Shown: piece after piece, positions 12,478 to 21,944 of the stretch
Layout of the letters: each line of letters opens with the position of its first letter
Numbering within the stretch: the first letter of the stretch is position 1
Origin: Paraspadella gotoi
Taxonomy: Eukaryota; Chaetognatha
Reading direction: 5' to 3'
Length of the DNA: 64,000 nt
NCBI GenBank assembly: GCA_051294375.1
Contig: CM119265.1
Location: 7,941,568-8,005,567, forward strand
Program-made: the position numbers and the translations under genes
The notes under the pieces: model-generated
The model's input: only the letters and a program-made list of their open reading frames with translations
The model's database searches: none
What the model was told of the DNA's origin: nothing

Positions 12478-12561
12478 GAGAAGGAAGGATGGAGAGAATA
12501 ATGGAGAAATGAAGGAAGAAAGGAGAAGGAAGGATGGAGAGAATAATGGAGAAATGAAGGA
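12478..12561 (+). repeat. 45-bp direct duplication
   Basis: gagaaggaaggatggagaga begins at 12478 and again at 12523. The downstream bases (ataatggagaaatgaagga) are also identical, so the second copy is perfect for 39 bp. Confidence 0.92.
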
Positions 12562-12660
12562 GATGAGAATCATAGACTAATAATAAATAGAAAACGAAAA
12601 CAAAGACTTTAATTACAATTCTAAGGGTATATTTTTGAATTCTCTCCTTTCTCTCATCTA

Positions 12661-12698
<38 letters not shown>

Positions 12699-13034
12699 CT
12701 CCTCTCTCTCTCCTCTCGTCTCTCTCATCCAAAACTTAACGATCTGATTTAACGCGAACGGTAACGACGAACAGTGAATATAATTCACGCGCGATCTTTT
12801 CGCGTTTTTGTGAACGAAAGGGAACGAGTGGCGGCCGTCACTTTGCCACTATCGATCATCACTGACGCTCGCACCACACCCTCACTTAGACCCCGATATC
12901 TCTGGCTTTTAGTAGAATTAACACCACTGGCATCACTCCTGCCGCAATCACCGTCTGGAAACATCGTTAGTAATGAGTTTAGTCGCTGCCACAACCACGT
13001 TTTACTGAGCTCTACAGTCTATGTGGCTTTACTC

Positions 13035-13160
<126 letters not shown>

Positions 13161-13645
13161 CAGACTCTCCCAATAAATCGCTCTCTCCCGAATCTCGGCT
13201 GCCAAAAATAACTTGTTCCGCGCTGCTGCCAACGCCTCTGCAGCCGACGGTGCAGCCGACGCGGCCACCGCCGCCTCAGCCGCTGCAGCGTCTCGAGCGA
13301 CGGCGGCGTAATGGAACTGACCATCATCCCGTTAATTGGATCTTCGCGCCTTCTGCCCTTTCGCGCTTCATACCCCGACCCTAGGCCCCTCCCCCTCTTC
13401 TATCCAATCCATCTCGTGACCCCGCCCCCTTTTCCTCCATTGGATCCCTTCCCCTAACCATCCCTGCTCTAACTTGGAGTCCATGCCCAAAGCCCATCTT
13501 CCGCCACCCGTTTGCCCTCATCCGGAATGGGAGACGTTTGGGACTTGAAAATGCTTGGAATCTTCGGAAAGCGCTTCCGCCACGGCTTCCGGTTCCCACT
13601 TTCCCTTTTCTGTCTTTGACACCTCAACCCATTGCCACCTCCTAT

Positions 13646-13850
13646 GCTACGTTTGCCACCTCCTCCTTTTTTTATGCCACTTTGGTCCCATGCTCCTTTC
13701 ATACTGCCACATTTGCCACCTCCTCCTTTCATTCTGCCATGTTTCTCTCCTCCTTTCATTCTGCCACGTTTGCCACCACCTATTTTCATTCTGCCACGTT
13801 TGCAACCTTCCTTTGATTCTGCCACGTTTTCCATCTCTGCGCGAGAATCC
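13646..13850 (+). repeat. 30-bp minisatellite, seven units
   Basis: Units beginning gcca(c/t) start at 13646, 13676, 13706, 13736, 13763, 13793 and 13821. The consensus starts gccacgtttgccacctcctc. The near-constant 30-bp period keeps several frames open, which explains the long open frames here. The inverted copy near 25795-25900 has fewer units. Confidence 0.93.
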
Positions 13851-14120
13851 TGTTTCGATCTGGTTTTAAGACGTTTGGATCCAGAGAGAGACGACCCGGG
13901 ATCGGGAGGCGGATAACTATCGGTCCGAGGATAATTATCGGGCGGCGACTTTGGGACGCGTTTTATCCAAATCGTTAGAATCTAACGTATCCTTCGTGAT
14001 TGGGTATCAGCTTGGTCAGCTTGGGTTCGTTTTAGGGCATTCGATGCTTGGAAGCCCGGGGGACTAAAAACGAGGATAGGGTCTTGTAAGAGAAGGTGAG
14101 AAAAGGAAGAGACGAGAGAG

Positions 14121-14222
<102 letters not shown>

Positions 14223-14689
14223 GGCATTACCGAGTGGTCAGCAGCGAACGCAAGATTGCACCGAACTTGATGGGTGTGAGGGAGAGAGAGGGTTAACGAG
14301 AAATGTTATTCTGATAAGGTAAGACAGATAGAGAGAGAGAAGAAGAAGAGCTTCATAAGAAGAAATGGACGGGCTAAGGTCACCAAGCCCGTAGTTGCCG
14401 AAGGAGCAATCAGGTGACCAGTTGAAATTGAAATTCGAAATTGTATTTTCATTGCTGTTGCTTAAAAGTAGCGGCAGAGCCGCAAAAAAAAAAAAAAACT
14501 GGAACGTCGATGAGTCACAGCGACGATCTAAACTGTTGTCCCTAAAATGGAACAGTTCATTAAAATATCACACTCATCATACTCAAAGAGTTAAAAAATA
14601 AACTGTCAGAGTATTGATTAAAAACTTGCAGGGTTTTGCTACGTTATTATCTCTTAAGAGGGATGGAAGCCATCTCACACAATGGCATG

Positions 14690-14721
14690 TCCAATTGTCC
14701 ATTGTCCATTGTCCATTGTCC
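14690..14721 (+). repeat. 7-bp tandem repeat (ccattgt)
   Basis: About four units of 'ccattgt' are present. The matching place in X' (about 24740-24780) keeps fewer and imperfect units. Confidence 0.85.
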
Positions 14722-15079
14722 AAAGTCGGTAATCGGTAATTTTTATGTTGGTTCCGAAACAAAACTGAGCGAATGACTAAATTTAATTAGCAGATTTAAT
14801 GGACGCATAATTCTTATGCTCAACCTCTCAAAATGGACTGAGACGCTGATAATGATGATCGTAATTTTTAAAAAGACCGTGATTTCTTGGGGTGTTGAGA
14901 GATTGAGAGATTGCGGCGTTGGGGTGTTGAGGAATTCAAGGGTCGAGGGAATGAGGAGTGAACTTGGTGAAGTCGACCGCGAGATCGGCGTGAGACTTAA
15001 CCCCGTCGTTCGGAATTTGAAGCCTCGTCCTCCCAATAACTCAGGAAGGTCAGAGTGTCGATGAGGACGAGGGGGCGTC

Positions 15080-15150
15080 GTCGTTCGTCGTTCGTCGTTC
15101 GTCGTTCGTCGTTCGTCGTTCGTCGTTCGTCGTTCGTCGTTCGTCGTTCG
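15080..15150 (+). repeat. Heptamer array (gttcgtc)10
   Basis: Ten consecutive 7-bp units of the gtcgttc type. The inverted copy near 24304-24345 retains only about two clear units amid diverged acgaacg words. Confidence 0.95.
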
Positions 15151-15471
15151 TTTTCACATACTTGGTTTATATTAAGAGTAGAAATGGAAGTTAAGTTAAC
15201 CTTGTAAATTTTTACTTCTTGACGAATAAATATTTTACTTCATACTATATATAATTTGTCCTCTTTTAGACTTTTATTTTACATTTTTTCTTCTTTCTTC
15301 GTCTCTATCATTTTATTTCCTTCTTTCACAATCGAAAGTCTTCTTTATTTTATCGCCGTCGTCATTTACCAAATATCGTTTTTTGTCATTCGAGCCAATA
15401 AATTTTTTTTTCCCCCGTAGTTCTTTGTCGTCATTAACGTTTAACGTCGTTTGTCGTCACTTTCGACGTCG

Positions 15472-15515
15472 TCCACGTCGTCGTCGTCGTTTTCTTCGTC
15501 GTCGTCGTCGTGGTC
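15472..15515 (+). repeat. GTC trinucleotide array
   Basis: Slightly broken gtcgtcgtc run, followed by 'ggtcctcttcccaaaggcaa'. Conserved in inverted form near 23830-23860. Confidence 0.85.
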
Positions 15516-15686
15516 CTCTTCCCAAAGGCAAGCGTCTTTTTGACCTTCGGGCTAAAAGGACGCGGACCAACGGTTTGGGTCTGCGGGCGAGGTTGTGAGA
15601 GATAGAGGAAGGGGGCAGGGTGAGGATGGGTAAGTTCTTTGAGGTGGCGAAGGATTCGGCGNNNNNNNNNNNNNNNNNNNNNNNNN

Positions 15687-16480
15687 CCATATTGAATTGA
15701 TCCTCAATCTCGTCACCCAAGACTTCTTTCGAGTTGTGTTGTTGTATTCATTGTTAAATGGTTAATTTAATTTCGTTGTCAAGGTTATCAGCTTGTTAAC
15801 CTTTAAGATGTTACCATGGTAGCAATATGTATGAAGACGTTGAATTCAGTGGAGGACAGTTTAAGGAGAACAGGCCGAGTGAAAAAGATATCGACATCAA
15901 AACAATCGTGAATTCTGACAGAATGAGTCGACCGTCGAATGACTTCACTGCAGATAGATACACCAGACGCAAAAGACGCCATCTTCGGGTGAAAAGATGA
16001 TTAGCTCGCCGCCTCTGACGCCACGGCCCAAAGAGACGCCGGACGCCAATAAGATGCCACATCGTCATCTAAGGACGCCATCAAGTCTCCATCGAGACCG
16101 CCAACGACGGCATTGGCACCCAGACGCCATCTCCAGTATAGACGAGGAGGAGAGTACTACCTCCAACACCCCATGGATTTCACCACCGCCGCCACCACGA
16201 GCCGCTTCCACCACCGCCTGTGGTCTGCTTTTCAGGGTTATTGGAGATTCCGTCCCTCGGCGCCAGAGAGCAACTTTCGCATCTTCTTTCTTTCTCACCT
16301 CCGTTGATTGAAGGACGTAATACGAGGAGGAGGAGGAGGAGGAGAGGATGAGGAAGAGGAGGAGAGAGGGAGAGAAAAGTAGAAAGCTGTGAGTTTTGGG
16401 GTTGATTTCTATCCGGAGCCTGGGATTTGTTCGAAGTTGAGCCTGTCGAGAAAAAAAAACGACACCATCTCTCTCTCCTC
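15687..16480 (+). repeat. Left arm of local palindrome (segment B)
   Basis: This arm is the reverse complement of 16795-17544, with small differences, and matches 22441-23270 directly. Anchors are 'gatcctcaatctcgtcaccc' at its start, 'gaagacgttgaattcagt' in the middle and 'gagcctgtcgagaaaa' near its end. A 25-N gap lies immediately to the left. Its position duplicates sequence that the X' copy shows only once. Confidence 0.9.
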
Positions 16481-16486
16481 TCTCTC

Positions 16487-16537
<51 letters not shown>

Positions 16538-16794
16538 TCTCTTCTCTCTCTCGCCCTCTCATGATTCCTAAGTCCGAACTTTTCATAGAAATTGGATGCC
16601 GCGAGGTCGCTGGAGATCTCTCTCTCTCTCTCCTCTCTCTCTCTCTTCTCTCTCTCTCTTCTCTCCTCTCTTCTCTTCTCTCTCTCTCTATCCCCGCCCA
16701 TATCAAGACCCCCGCGTTTTAACCCATTTCCGCGCCCCCCTTCAACCCCCGCCTCCCCTCTTCCACGCCCCATTTTTCGACCTTGGTCTCCGAG
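16481..16794 (+). other. Spacer of local palindrome, CT-rich
   Basis: The spacer is dominated by broken CT runs (16481-16560, 16618-16690) with a short unique piece between them. A C-rich piece with 'cgcgttttaaccc' follows. The unique pieces recur near 23395-23460 and 23570-23660, so the spacer belongs to the same unit as segment B. Confidence 0.8.
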
Positions 16795-17544
16795 AGAGAG
16801 AGATGGTGTCGTTTTTTTTTCTCGACAGGCTCAACTCGAACAAATCCCAGGCTCCGGATAGAAATCAACCCCAAAAACCTTCACAGCTTTTCTCCCTCCT
16901 CCTCCTCCTCTTCCTCATCCTCCTCCTCCTCCTCCTCGTATTACGTCCTTCAATCAAACGGAGGTGAGAAAGAAGAAGATGCGAAAGTTGCTCCTCTGGC
17001 GCCGAGGGACGGAATCTCCATAAACCCTGAAAGCAGACCACGGCGGTGGTGGAAGCGGCTGGTGGTGGCGGCGGTGGTGAAATCCATGGGGTGTTGGAGG
17101 TAGTACTCTCCTCGTCTATACTGGAGATGGCGTCTTGGGTGGCAATGCCGTCGTTGGCGTCTCGATGGAGACTTTGATGGCGTCCTTAGATGACGATGTG
17201 GCATCTTATTGGCGTCGGCGTCTCTTTGGGCGTGGCGTCAGAGGCGAGCTAATCATCTTTTCACCGAAGATGGCGTCTTTTGCGTCTGGTGTATCTGCAG
17301 TGAAGTCATTCGACGGTCGACTCATTCTGTCAGATTCACGATTGTTTGTGATGTCGATCTTTTTCACTCGGCCTGTTCTCCTTAAACTGTCCTCACTGAA
17401 TTCAACGTCTTCATACATATTGTACCATGGTACATCTTAAAGGTTAACAAGCTGATAACCTTGACAACGAAATTAACCATTTAACAATGAATACAACAAC
17501 AACTCGAAAGAAGTCTTGGGTGACGAGATTGAGGATCATCATAT
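16795..17544 (-). repeat. Right arm of local palindrome (segment B')
   Basis: Reverse complement of segment B. It contains many 'ggcgtc' words (17120-17290) that give alternating open frames without any recognisable protein. It continues without a gap into segment C. This is the order implied by the X' copy, so B' rather than B is probably the native one. Confidence 0.9.
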
Positions 17545-17993
17545 GGGACCGTGACCTCTTCCGCCCCGCGAGCTCCGTGACCTCCAAGACCCCCCCTACC
17601 ACCCTTCCGTCCCCCTTGCGGACCGCCTTTCCAAACCACCGAAGGAACCCTTCTCTCTTCGTTCATGGTGAGTCGCCCTCGCTCTTCGAACCTAAAACTC
17701 GTTACGCGTCGAGAAAACCATCTCTCTCTCATCTCTCTCTCTCTCTTCTCTCATCTCTCTCTCTCTCTCTCCTCTCTCTCCTCATCTCTCCTCTCTCTCT
17801 CTCTCCTCTCTCTCTTTCTCTCTCTCCTATCATTCGAGCGAAAGGGACGTTACGGACACTCACGGACTCACGGACTCACGTAATCTCGCTCTGTTCCTTT
17901 CCCCCTTTCTTCTCCTCCTTATACATCCTTAGTATCATATGTTCTCCATTACTCGACGTCATTAAATCCCTTCGTCATTTTCTCCCTCTCGTT
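17545..17993 (+). repeat. Segment C of duplication X (inverted partner 21945-22440)
   Basis: 'gggaccgtgacc' at its start and 'ctccctctcgttact' at its end are found reverse-complemented at the two ends of 21945-22440. It contains broken CT runs at 17720-17830. The long frame spanning 17487-18338 is not kept in the partner. Confidence 0.85.
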
Positions 17994-18424
17994 ACTTCCC
18001 CTTTATCCCATTGTTACTTCCTCTCCATCGTTATTTCCCCCTTATCATCAGTACCTACCTCTCATTATTTCCTCCCGAAAAGCATTAACCCGCTCCGAAC
18101 GATCCCCGCTCTTGTACGCCTTCTTCCCTCTGCCTTTGAAGATTCCCCTTCCTTACCCTACCTTTTCCCCACTTTCCGCCTCCCCGGCCTTTTCCCCCCC
18201 CTCCATTTTCCCTCGGCGCTGCCACCTTTCCTCGTTCTGGTCAGTAACTCTGATGAAGCGAGTCCCCGAGAGACGAGGAGAGAAGCGGCGCAGGAAGACG
18301 ATCGACCTTGGAGGAAGACATCCGCTTCTTTTTTTTAATCCTTTGTTGACCTAACACTCTCATCTCAACTTTCAAAACTTGATATTTGCTATAGATTTAT
18401 CCCTTCTTAACTATACATTTATCT

Positions 18425-18426
<2 letters not shown>

Positions 18427-18474
<48 letters not shown>
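18427..18474 (+). repeat. (GA)n microsatellite
   Basis: A perfect 48-bp GA run. Confidence 0.95.
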
Positions 18475-18475
<1 letters not shown>

Positions 18476-18546
18476 CACCTTCAATTATATTTTTTTTCTA
18501 TGGAGAATCGAGATTTCGGCTTTAAACTTCCTACTTCGAAGACGGA

Positions 18547-18583
<37 letters not shown>
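18547..18583 (+). repeat. GAC trinucleotide array
   Basis: About 12 gac/acg units follow 'gacggagacg'. Confidence 0.93.
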
Positions 18584-18584
<1 letters not shown>

Positions 18585-18685
18585 AAGAGCCTTGACTTTT
18601 CGTCTCCCTTCTAAGATTTTTCACTTTCGATGGTTTTTTTATAAATTAAAGAAAAAAGGAAGTTTTTTTTATGTAGAAAATAAAA

Positions 18686-18931
18686 GTGGACTTTGCCTTT
18701 GCAGAAACACAATGTTTTAACATTGAACAGTTCTCACTTTTGAATGTAAAGGAGCAACCAATCCACTTTCTTTACGAAAAACTACATCACGATTCACGAT
18801 TTACCTTGAGTGGATTTAAAACTCGCGGGACTGAACCCTTACTCCACCTGCGACGAATGGAAGCGTCCTTAGAAAACCGCTCACGTGCCAGTCACGTGCA
18901 TTTTAACCTAGGAATGCAGTCGGAATGCTGA
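18686..18931 (+). other. Open stretch of about 81 codons with protein-like composition
   Basis: The frame ends in TGA at 18929-18931 and has mixed, non-repetitive residues (for example QPIHFLYEKL and PLLHLRRMEA). It has no ATG near its left end. A 3' splice-like sequence (ctttgcctttgcag) sits at 18690-18704, so it could be read as a terminal exon. I recognise no family, there is no supporting neighbour exon, and the frame could be chance. Confidence 0.15.
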
Positions 18932-18967
18932 TTGGATGCGAGATCGGATTTCCGTTTCAGCCAATGA
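18882..18967. promoter_or_regulatory. Paired perfect E-boxes with nearby CCAAT boxes
   Basis: CACGTG occurs at 18882-18887 and 18893-18898, separated by 5 bp (ccagt). An inverted CCAAT (gattgg) lies near 18930 and a direct one (gccaatga) near 18960. Two closely spaced perfect E-boxes are known binding arrangements for bHLH dimers such as CLOCK/CYCLE or Myc/Max. Whether a promoter exists here is unproven, and no adjacent gene was recognised. Confidence 0.3.
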
Positions 18968-19610
18968 TTAGAAACGAAACCGAAAGGAACGAAACGAACG
19001 AAAATCAGAATCATTTCTAACTCTAGGAATTTAGACTTACAGCAAAATTTGGGCATAAGTGCTCACGTCATTATTACATTAATTCCCTACCGAACATGGT
19101 CGAAATGACTAATGACTAATGACGCGCATCGAGACTATAAATGCCAGTGACGAGCATCGCAGGTTAAACTAAATGAGGCGCAATGACCACCAGAAAGGTA
19201 GCCAAGTCAGAAAGTGAGTCGATGTTGTCGGCACCAGCTGTGTGCGCCCGAGATCCTGCGATATGGAGAAGTAGTCGACCGAAGCAGTCGACCGGAAGAA
19301 GTCGACAGACTGGCTCGACTGCCTCCATTAAATAAGGCGCCTCGGATTTTGACAATAATTTTCGATCGAATTTTTTGTTTTAACCCTAATTTTGTTTTAT
19401 TTTTAGATGAATCAAAATTTTGGTTTTTGTTCGATTTTCGTTCGATTTGAATTTAGTTTAATTTTTTACGATTTTTCTTTGAATTTCTCCCAAAATTTTC
19501 AAGCTAAATTTTCTTTTTTAGCAGAATAAAAAATGGAAAAATTTCGTCTGATTTGCTCCAATTTGCGTCTCTTCGAACATCGAGGGCGCAGATCTGGCCC
19601 CGGGCCTCTG

Positions 19611-19636
19611 CGGCGGCGGCGGCGGCGGCGGCAGCT

Positions 19637-19667
<31 letters not shown>
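19611..19667 (+). repeat. GGC trinucleotide array with one interruption
   Basis: ggc units broken once by 'agctgc'. One frame reads as about 19 alanines. Confidence 0.93.
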
Positions 19668-19891
19668 TGGAAAATCGGAAAGACGCGATTTGTCATCAGA
19701 TTCGCTATTTGGCTTTCTCGTCCTCGTTGCGTCATCTCGTTCCACTTTCTCCTTGTTCGCAATTTCTCGCTCTAATTTCGGCTCCTTTTCTTGTGGACTT
19801 TTTAATTATAGTTTATTATAGTTATTTACAAATTTCTCGCGCTTATGATACTTTACCCCTACGTGCTCCACTTCCCCCTTAAAACTTTTTA

Positions 19892-19916
19892 AATTGATAA
19901 TTGATAATTGATAATT
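19892..19916 (+). repeat. 8-bp tandem repeat (attgataa)3
   Basis: Three consecutive perfect units in AT-rich DNA. Confidence 0.85.
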
Positions 19917-20490
19917 AACAAAAGATAACAAAAAAAAATATAAAGGCGCATTTAATCACGCTGCACCTAATCAAACGCTTTCTCCCGACATCAAACGAGA
20001 TTACCCGATTACCGCCATCTTGATTGGCCCATTAAATTTTAGGCGGTTTTGATTAGTCGATACTTTTTTTTAAAGCATCCAGTTCAATAATGAGATTGAA
20101 AAACTAAAAAAAAAAAAAAATTATGAAGGAAATTTAACTTGTCGTCTAATCATTTCGAATTTTAACTAACAAACGATTATAAATTTGAGGAGCATTAAAA
20201 AAAATCTAAATTCGACGCTCGGTGACGCCCACCTTTTCTGTCTCCTTCTCTCTCTTCCTCGATCTTGGGGGAATTTGGCAACGTCAAAAAAAAGCTGTTC
20301 ATCCCGAGTGCCTCCGACATCCGCATCCGACAACTGCATCTGTCATCCGCATCTGGACGAATTTTTCCCTCGTCCGATCGGACGTCACGAAAATCCCGAC
20401 GATTATTCTCGGCGATAAAATTCTCGGCGAATCCGGATTCCGGATGATGAATGGGCGACGATAATGACAACGACTATGGCGGGGATAGTA

Positions 20491-20535
20491 AGGCGGCTGA
20501 GGCGGCGGCTGAGGCGGCGGCTGAGGCGGCGGTGG
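20491..20535 (+). repeat. 12-bp repeat (ggcggctgaggc)
   Basis: About 3.5 units. One frame reads as repeated Ala-Glu-Ala-Ala and stops at TAG 20559-20561. A second triplet patch (gac and ggc units, 20609-20680) follows. Confidence 0.88.
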
Positions 20536-20608
20536 GGGCGTGGTTCTCGTCGTCTTCTTAGTCGTAATTGCCAGTCATCGTCGTTTCATCGATTTCTACT
20601 CTGAGTCG

Positions 20609-20680
20609 ACAACGACGACGACGACGACGACGACAATTACGACGGCGGCGACGGCGGCGGCGACGGTGGAGGCGAAGGCA
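20609..20680 (+). repeat. Compound GAC/GGC triplet patch
   Basis: A gac run (about 20609-20635) is followed by 'aattac' and then broken 'ggcggcgac' units. Plus-strand frames read as Thr/Ala runs. Confidence 0.85.
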
Positions 20681-21054
20681 GATGATGACCGACTTGGTGC
20701 ACACACGTGTCACACTCATTGACACGCTGGACCCGAAACGTGTCACTTGAGTCACGCCTGAGTTCCTCTTGATTTTGTCTTCAAAAAGAAACTCCATCGC
20801 GGGAAGATGAGATGTCGATCTTCCGTGCGATTTGCGTGCATTTCGATCGATCGCTTTCCGTGCATGCGAGCATCAAAAGGGTTAAGTTCATAATTCAGAA
20901 TTGTCTTACCCAAGCTTCGACGACTTATCCTAACCTCACCTCTCGTATTTTTTACCTCGGATTAAGCTCGCGACGACACCGGGGCCAATCAGACCCACTC
21001 TCCCACCTTTTACCACCTCCAACAGCCCATCCGCCACGAGGTGCCTTTCTCGCT

Positions 21055-21420
21055 CAACGTCATAAGGCGACGAGTCGTGACGGGTCACGTCACAACATTC
21101 GACGCGGAACGTCGTCCGCGCGCCTCGCGCAACACGGGCGTCACAACACGGGCGGTCCCTGAAACGAGCGTCATAACGCCACGCGTGCGTCATAACACGC
21201 GCGGCGATGGTTTGAGATTCTGGGGGTCATAAACCGCAATTGATGCGTCAATAACTAAGTGGCGGAACAAGCGCAGCTCGCAAAATAGCGACAAAGCCGA
21301 GATGTCGCGTTTTAGGACGATTGAGTGCCGAGAGTCGAGAACCTTTTTTTTTTCGTGACGCGCGTAGCGTCACGCGGCCTTTGTGACGCTTTGACGCCAC
21401 GCCCTCTTCACGTCATTTCC
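21055..21420. promoter_or_regulatory. Cluster of CGTCA/TGACG half-sites in CpG-rich DNA
   Basis: About a dozen CGTCA or TGACG words occur in 365 bp, many inside a repeated 'gcgtcataac'-like word (near 21170, 21186 and 21245). CGTCA is the CREB/ATF half-site. The words may also be remains of a degenerate repeat, so function is uncertain. Confidence 0.3.
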
Positions 21421-21919
21421 GGTCGAAGAATGAAATCGGAAAAATCGCGCGATGGAATTCCGATTAACGAGGGAAAGAAACGATCCCTTCGTCACCCCAT
21501 TTCAACCAGTGGTGGCCTCTTCTACACCCCTCGAATCCTCCATACCCCTCAATCCCCATCCAATTCTCTCAAGGTTTTCTTTTCGAAATAGCCTTCATCC
21601 CTAAATCTATTTCCACCAAAAGAAAAAAATAAGGAAATTCCCTTTAACCTCGGCGCGGCCCCGACGGCGCATTTCCACTTCTATTCGCCTGTCCCCCTCA
21701 GTCATATCGAGAATTTTCAAGGTCGTATTGGGAATCCTGACGGAGCGTAAGATAAAGCGATTTTCTCGGCAGAATGTGAAAGATGGAGAGAGAGAGAGAG
21801 ACAGAGGACGAGACGACGACTGACATCAGAGAGAGAGAGCGAGAGACGAGAGAGAGAGAGCAAGACGGAGAGAGAGAGAGAGAGAGAGAGAAAAGCAGAG
21901 AGCATAATATCTCTCTTCT

Positions 21920-21944
21920 NNNNNNNNNNNNNNNNNNNNNNNNN
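21920..21944. other. 25-N gap at left edge of X'
   Basis: Homology between X and X' stops exactly here. GA-rich sequence lies to the left and 'agtaacgagaggga', the reverse complement of the end of segment C, lies to the right. Confidence 0.95.

Larger units (their letters stand above)
17994..21919. other. Single-copy DNA between X and X'
   Basis: The block begins with pyrimidine-rich DNA (to about 18235) and a (GA)n array (18427), then a GAC array (18547). AT-rich DNA with E-box and CCAAT motifs follows near 18.9 kb, then GTCGAC-rich DNA near 19.25 kb, GGC arrays (19611, 20491, 20640) and a CpG/CGTCA-rich patch (20960-21420). It ends in GA-rich DNA leading into the gap at 21920. No protein family was recognised. 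Confidence 0.6.

Noticed and set aside
13646-13850. CRISPR-like array
   Set aside because: The 30-bp units are contiguous with no spacers, so it is an ordinary minisatellite. The surrounding DNA is eukaryotic in character.
18250-18292. Second hammerhead candidate (ctgatga followed by gaag)
   Set aside because: No stem II pairing between the core words and no closing stem I could be found.
17487-18338. 283-codon plus-strand frame
   Set aside because: It is mostly Ser/Leu/Pro from pyrimidine-rich DNA. The partner segment in X' does not keep the frame, and no domain is visible.
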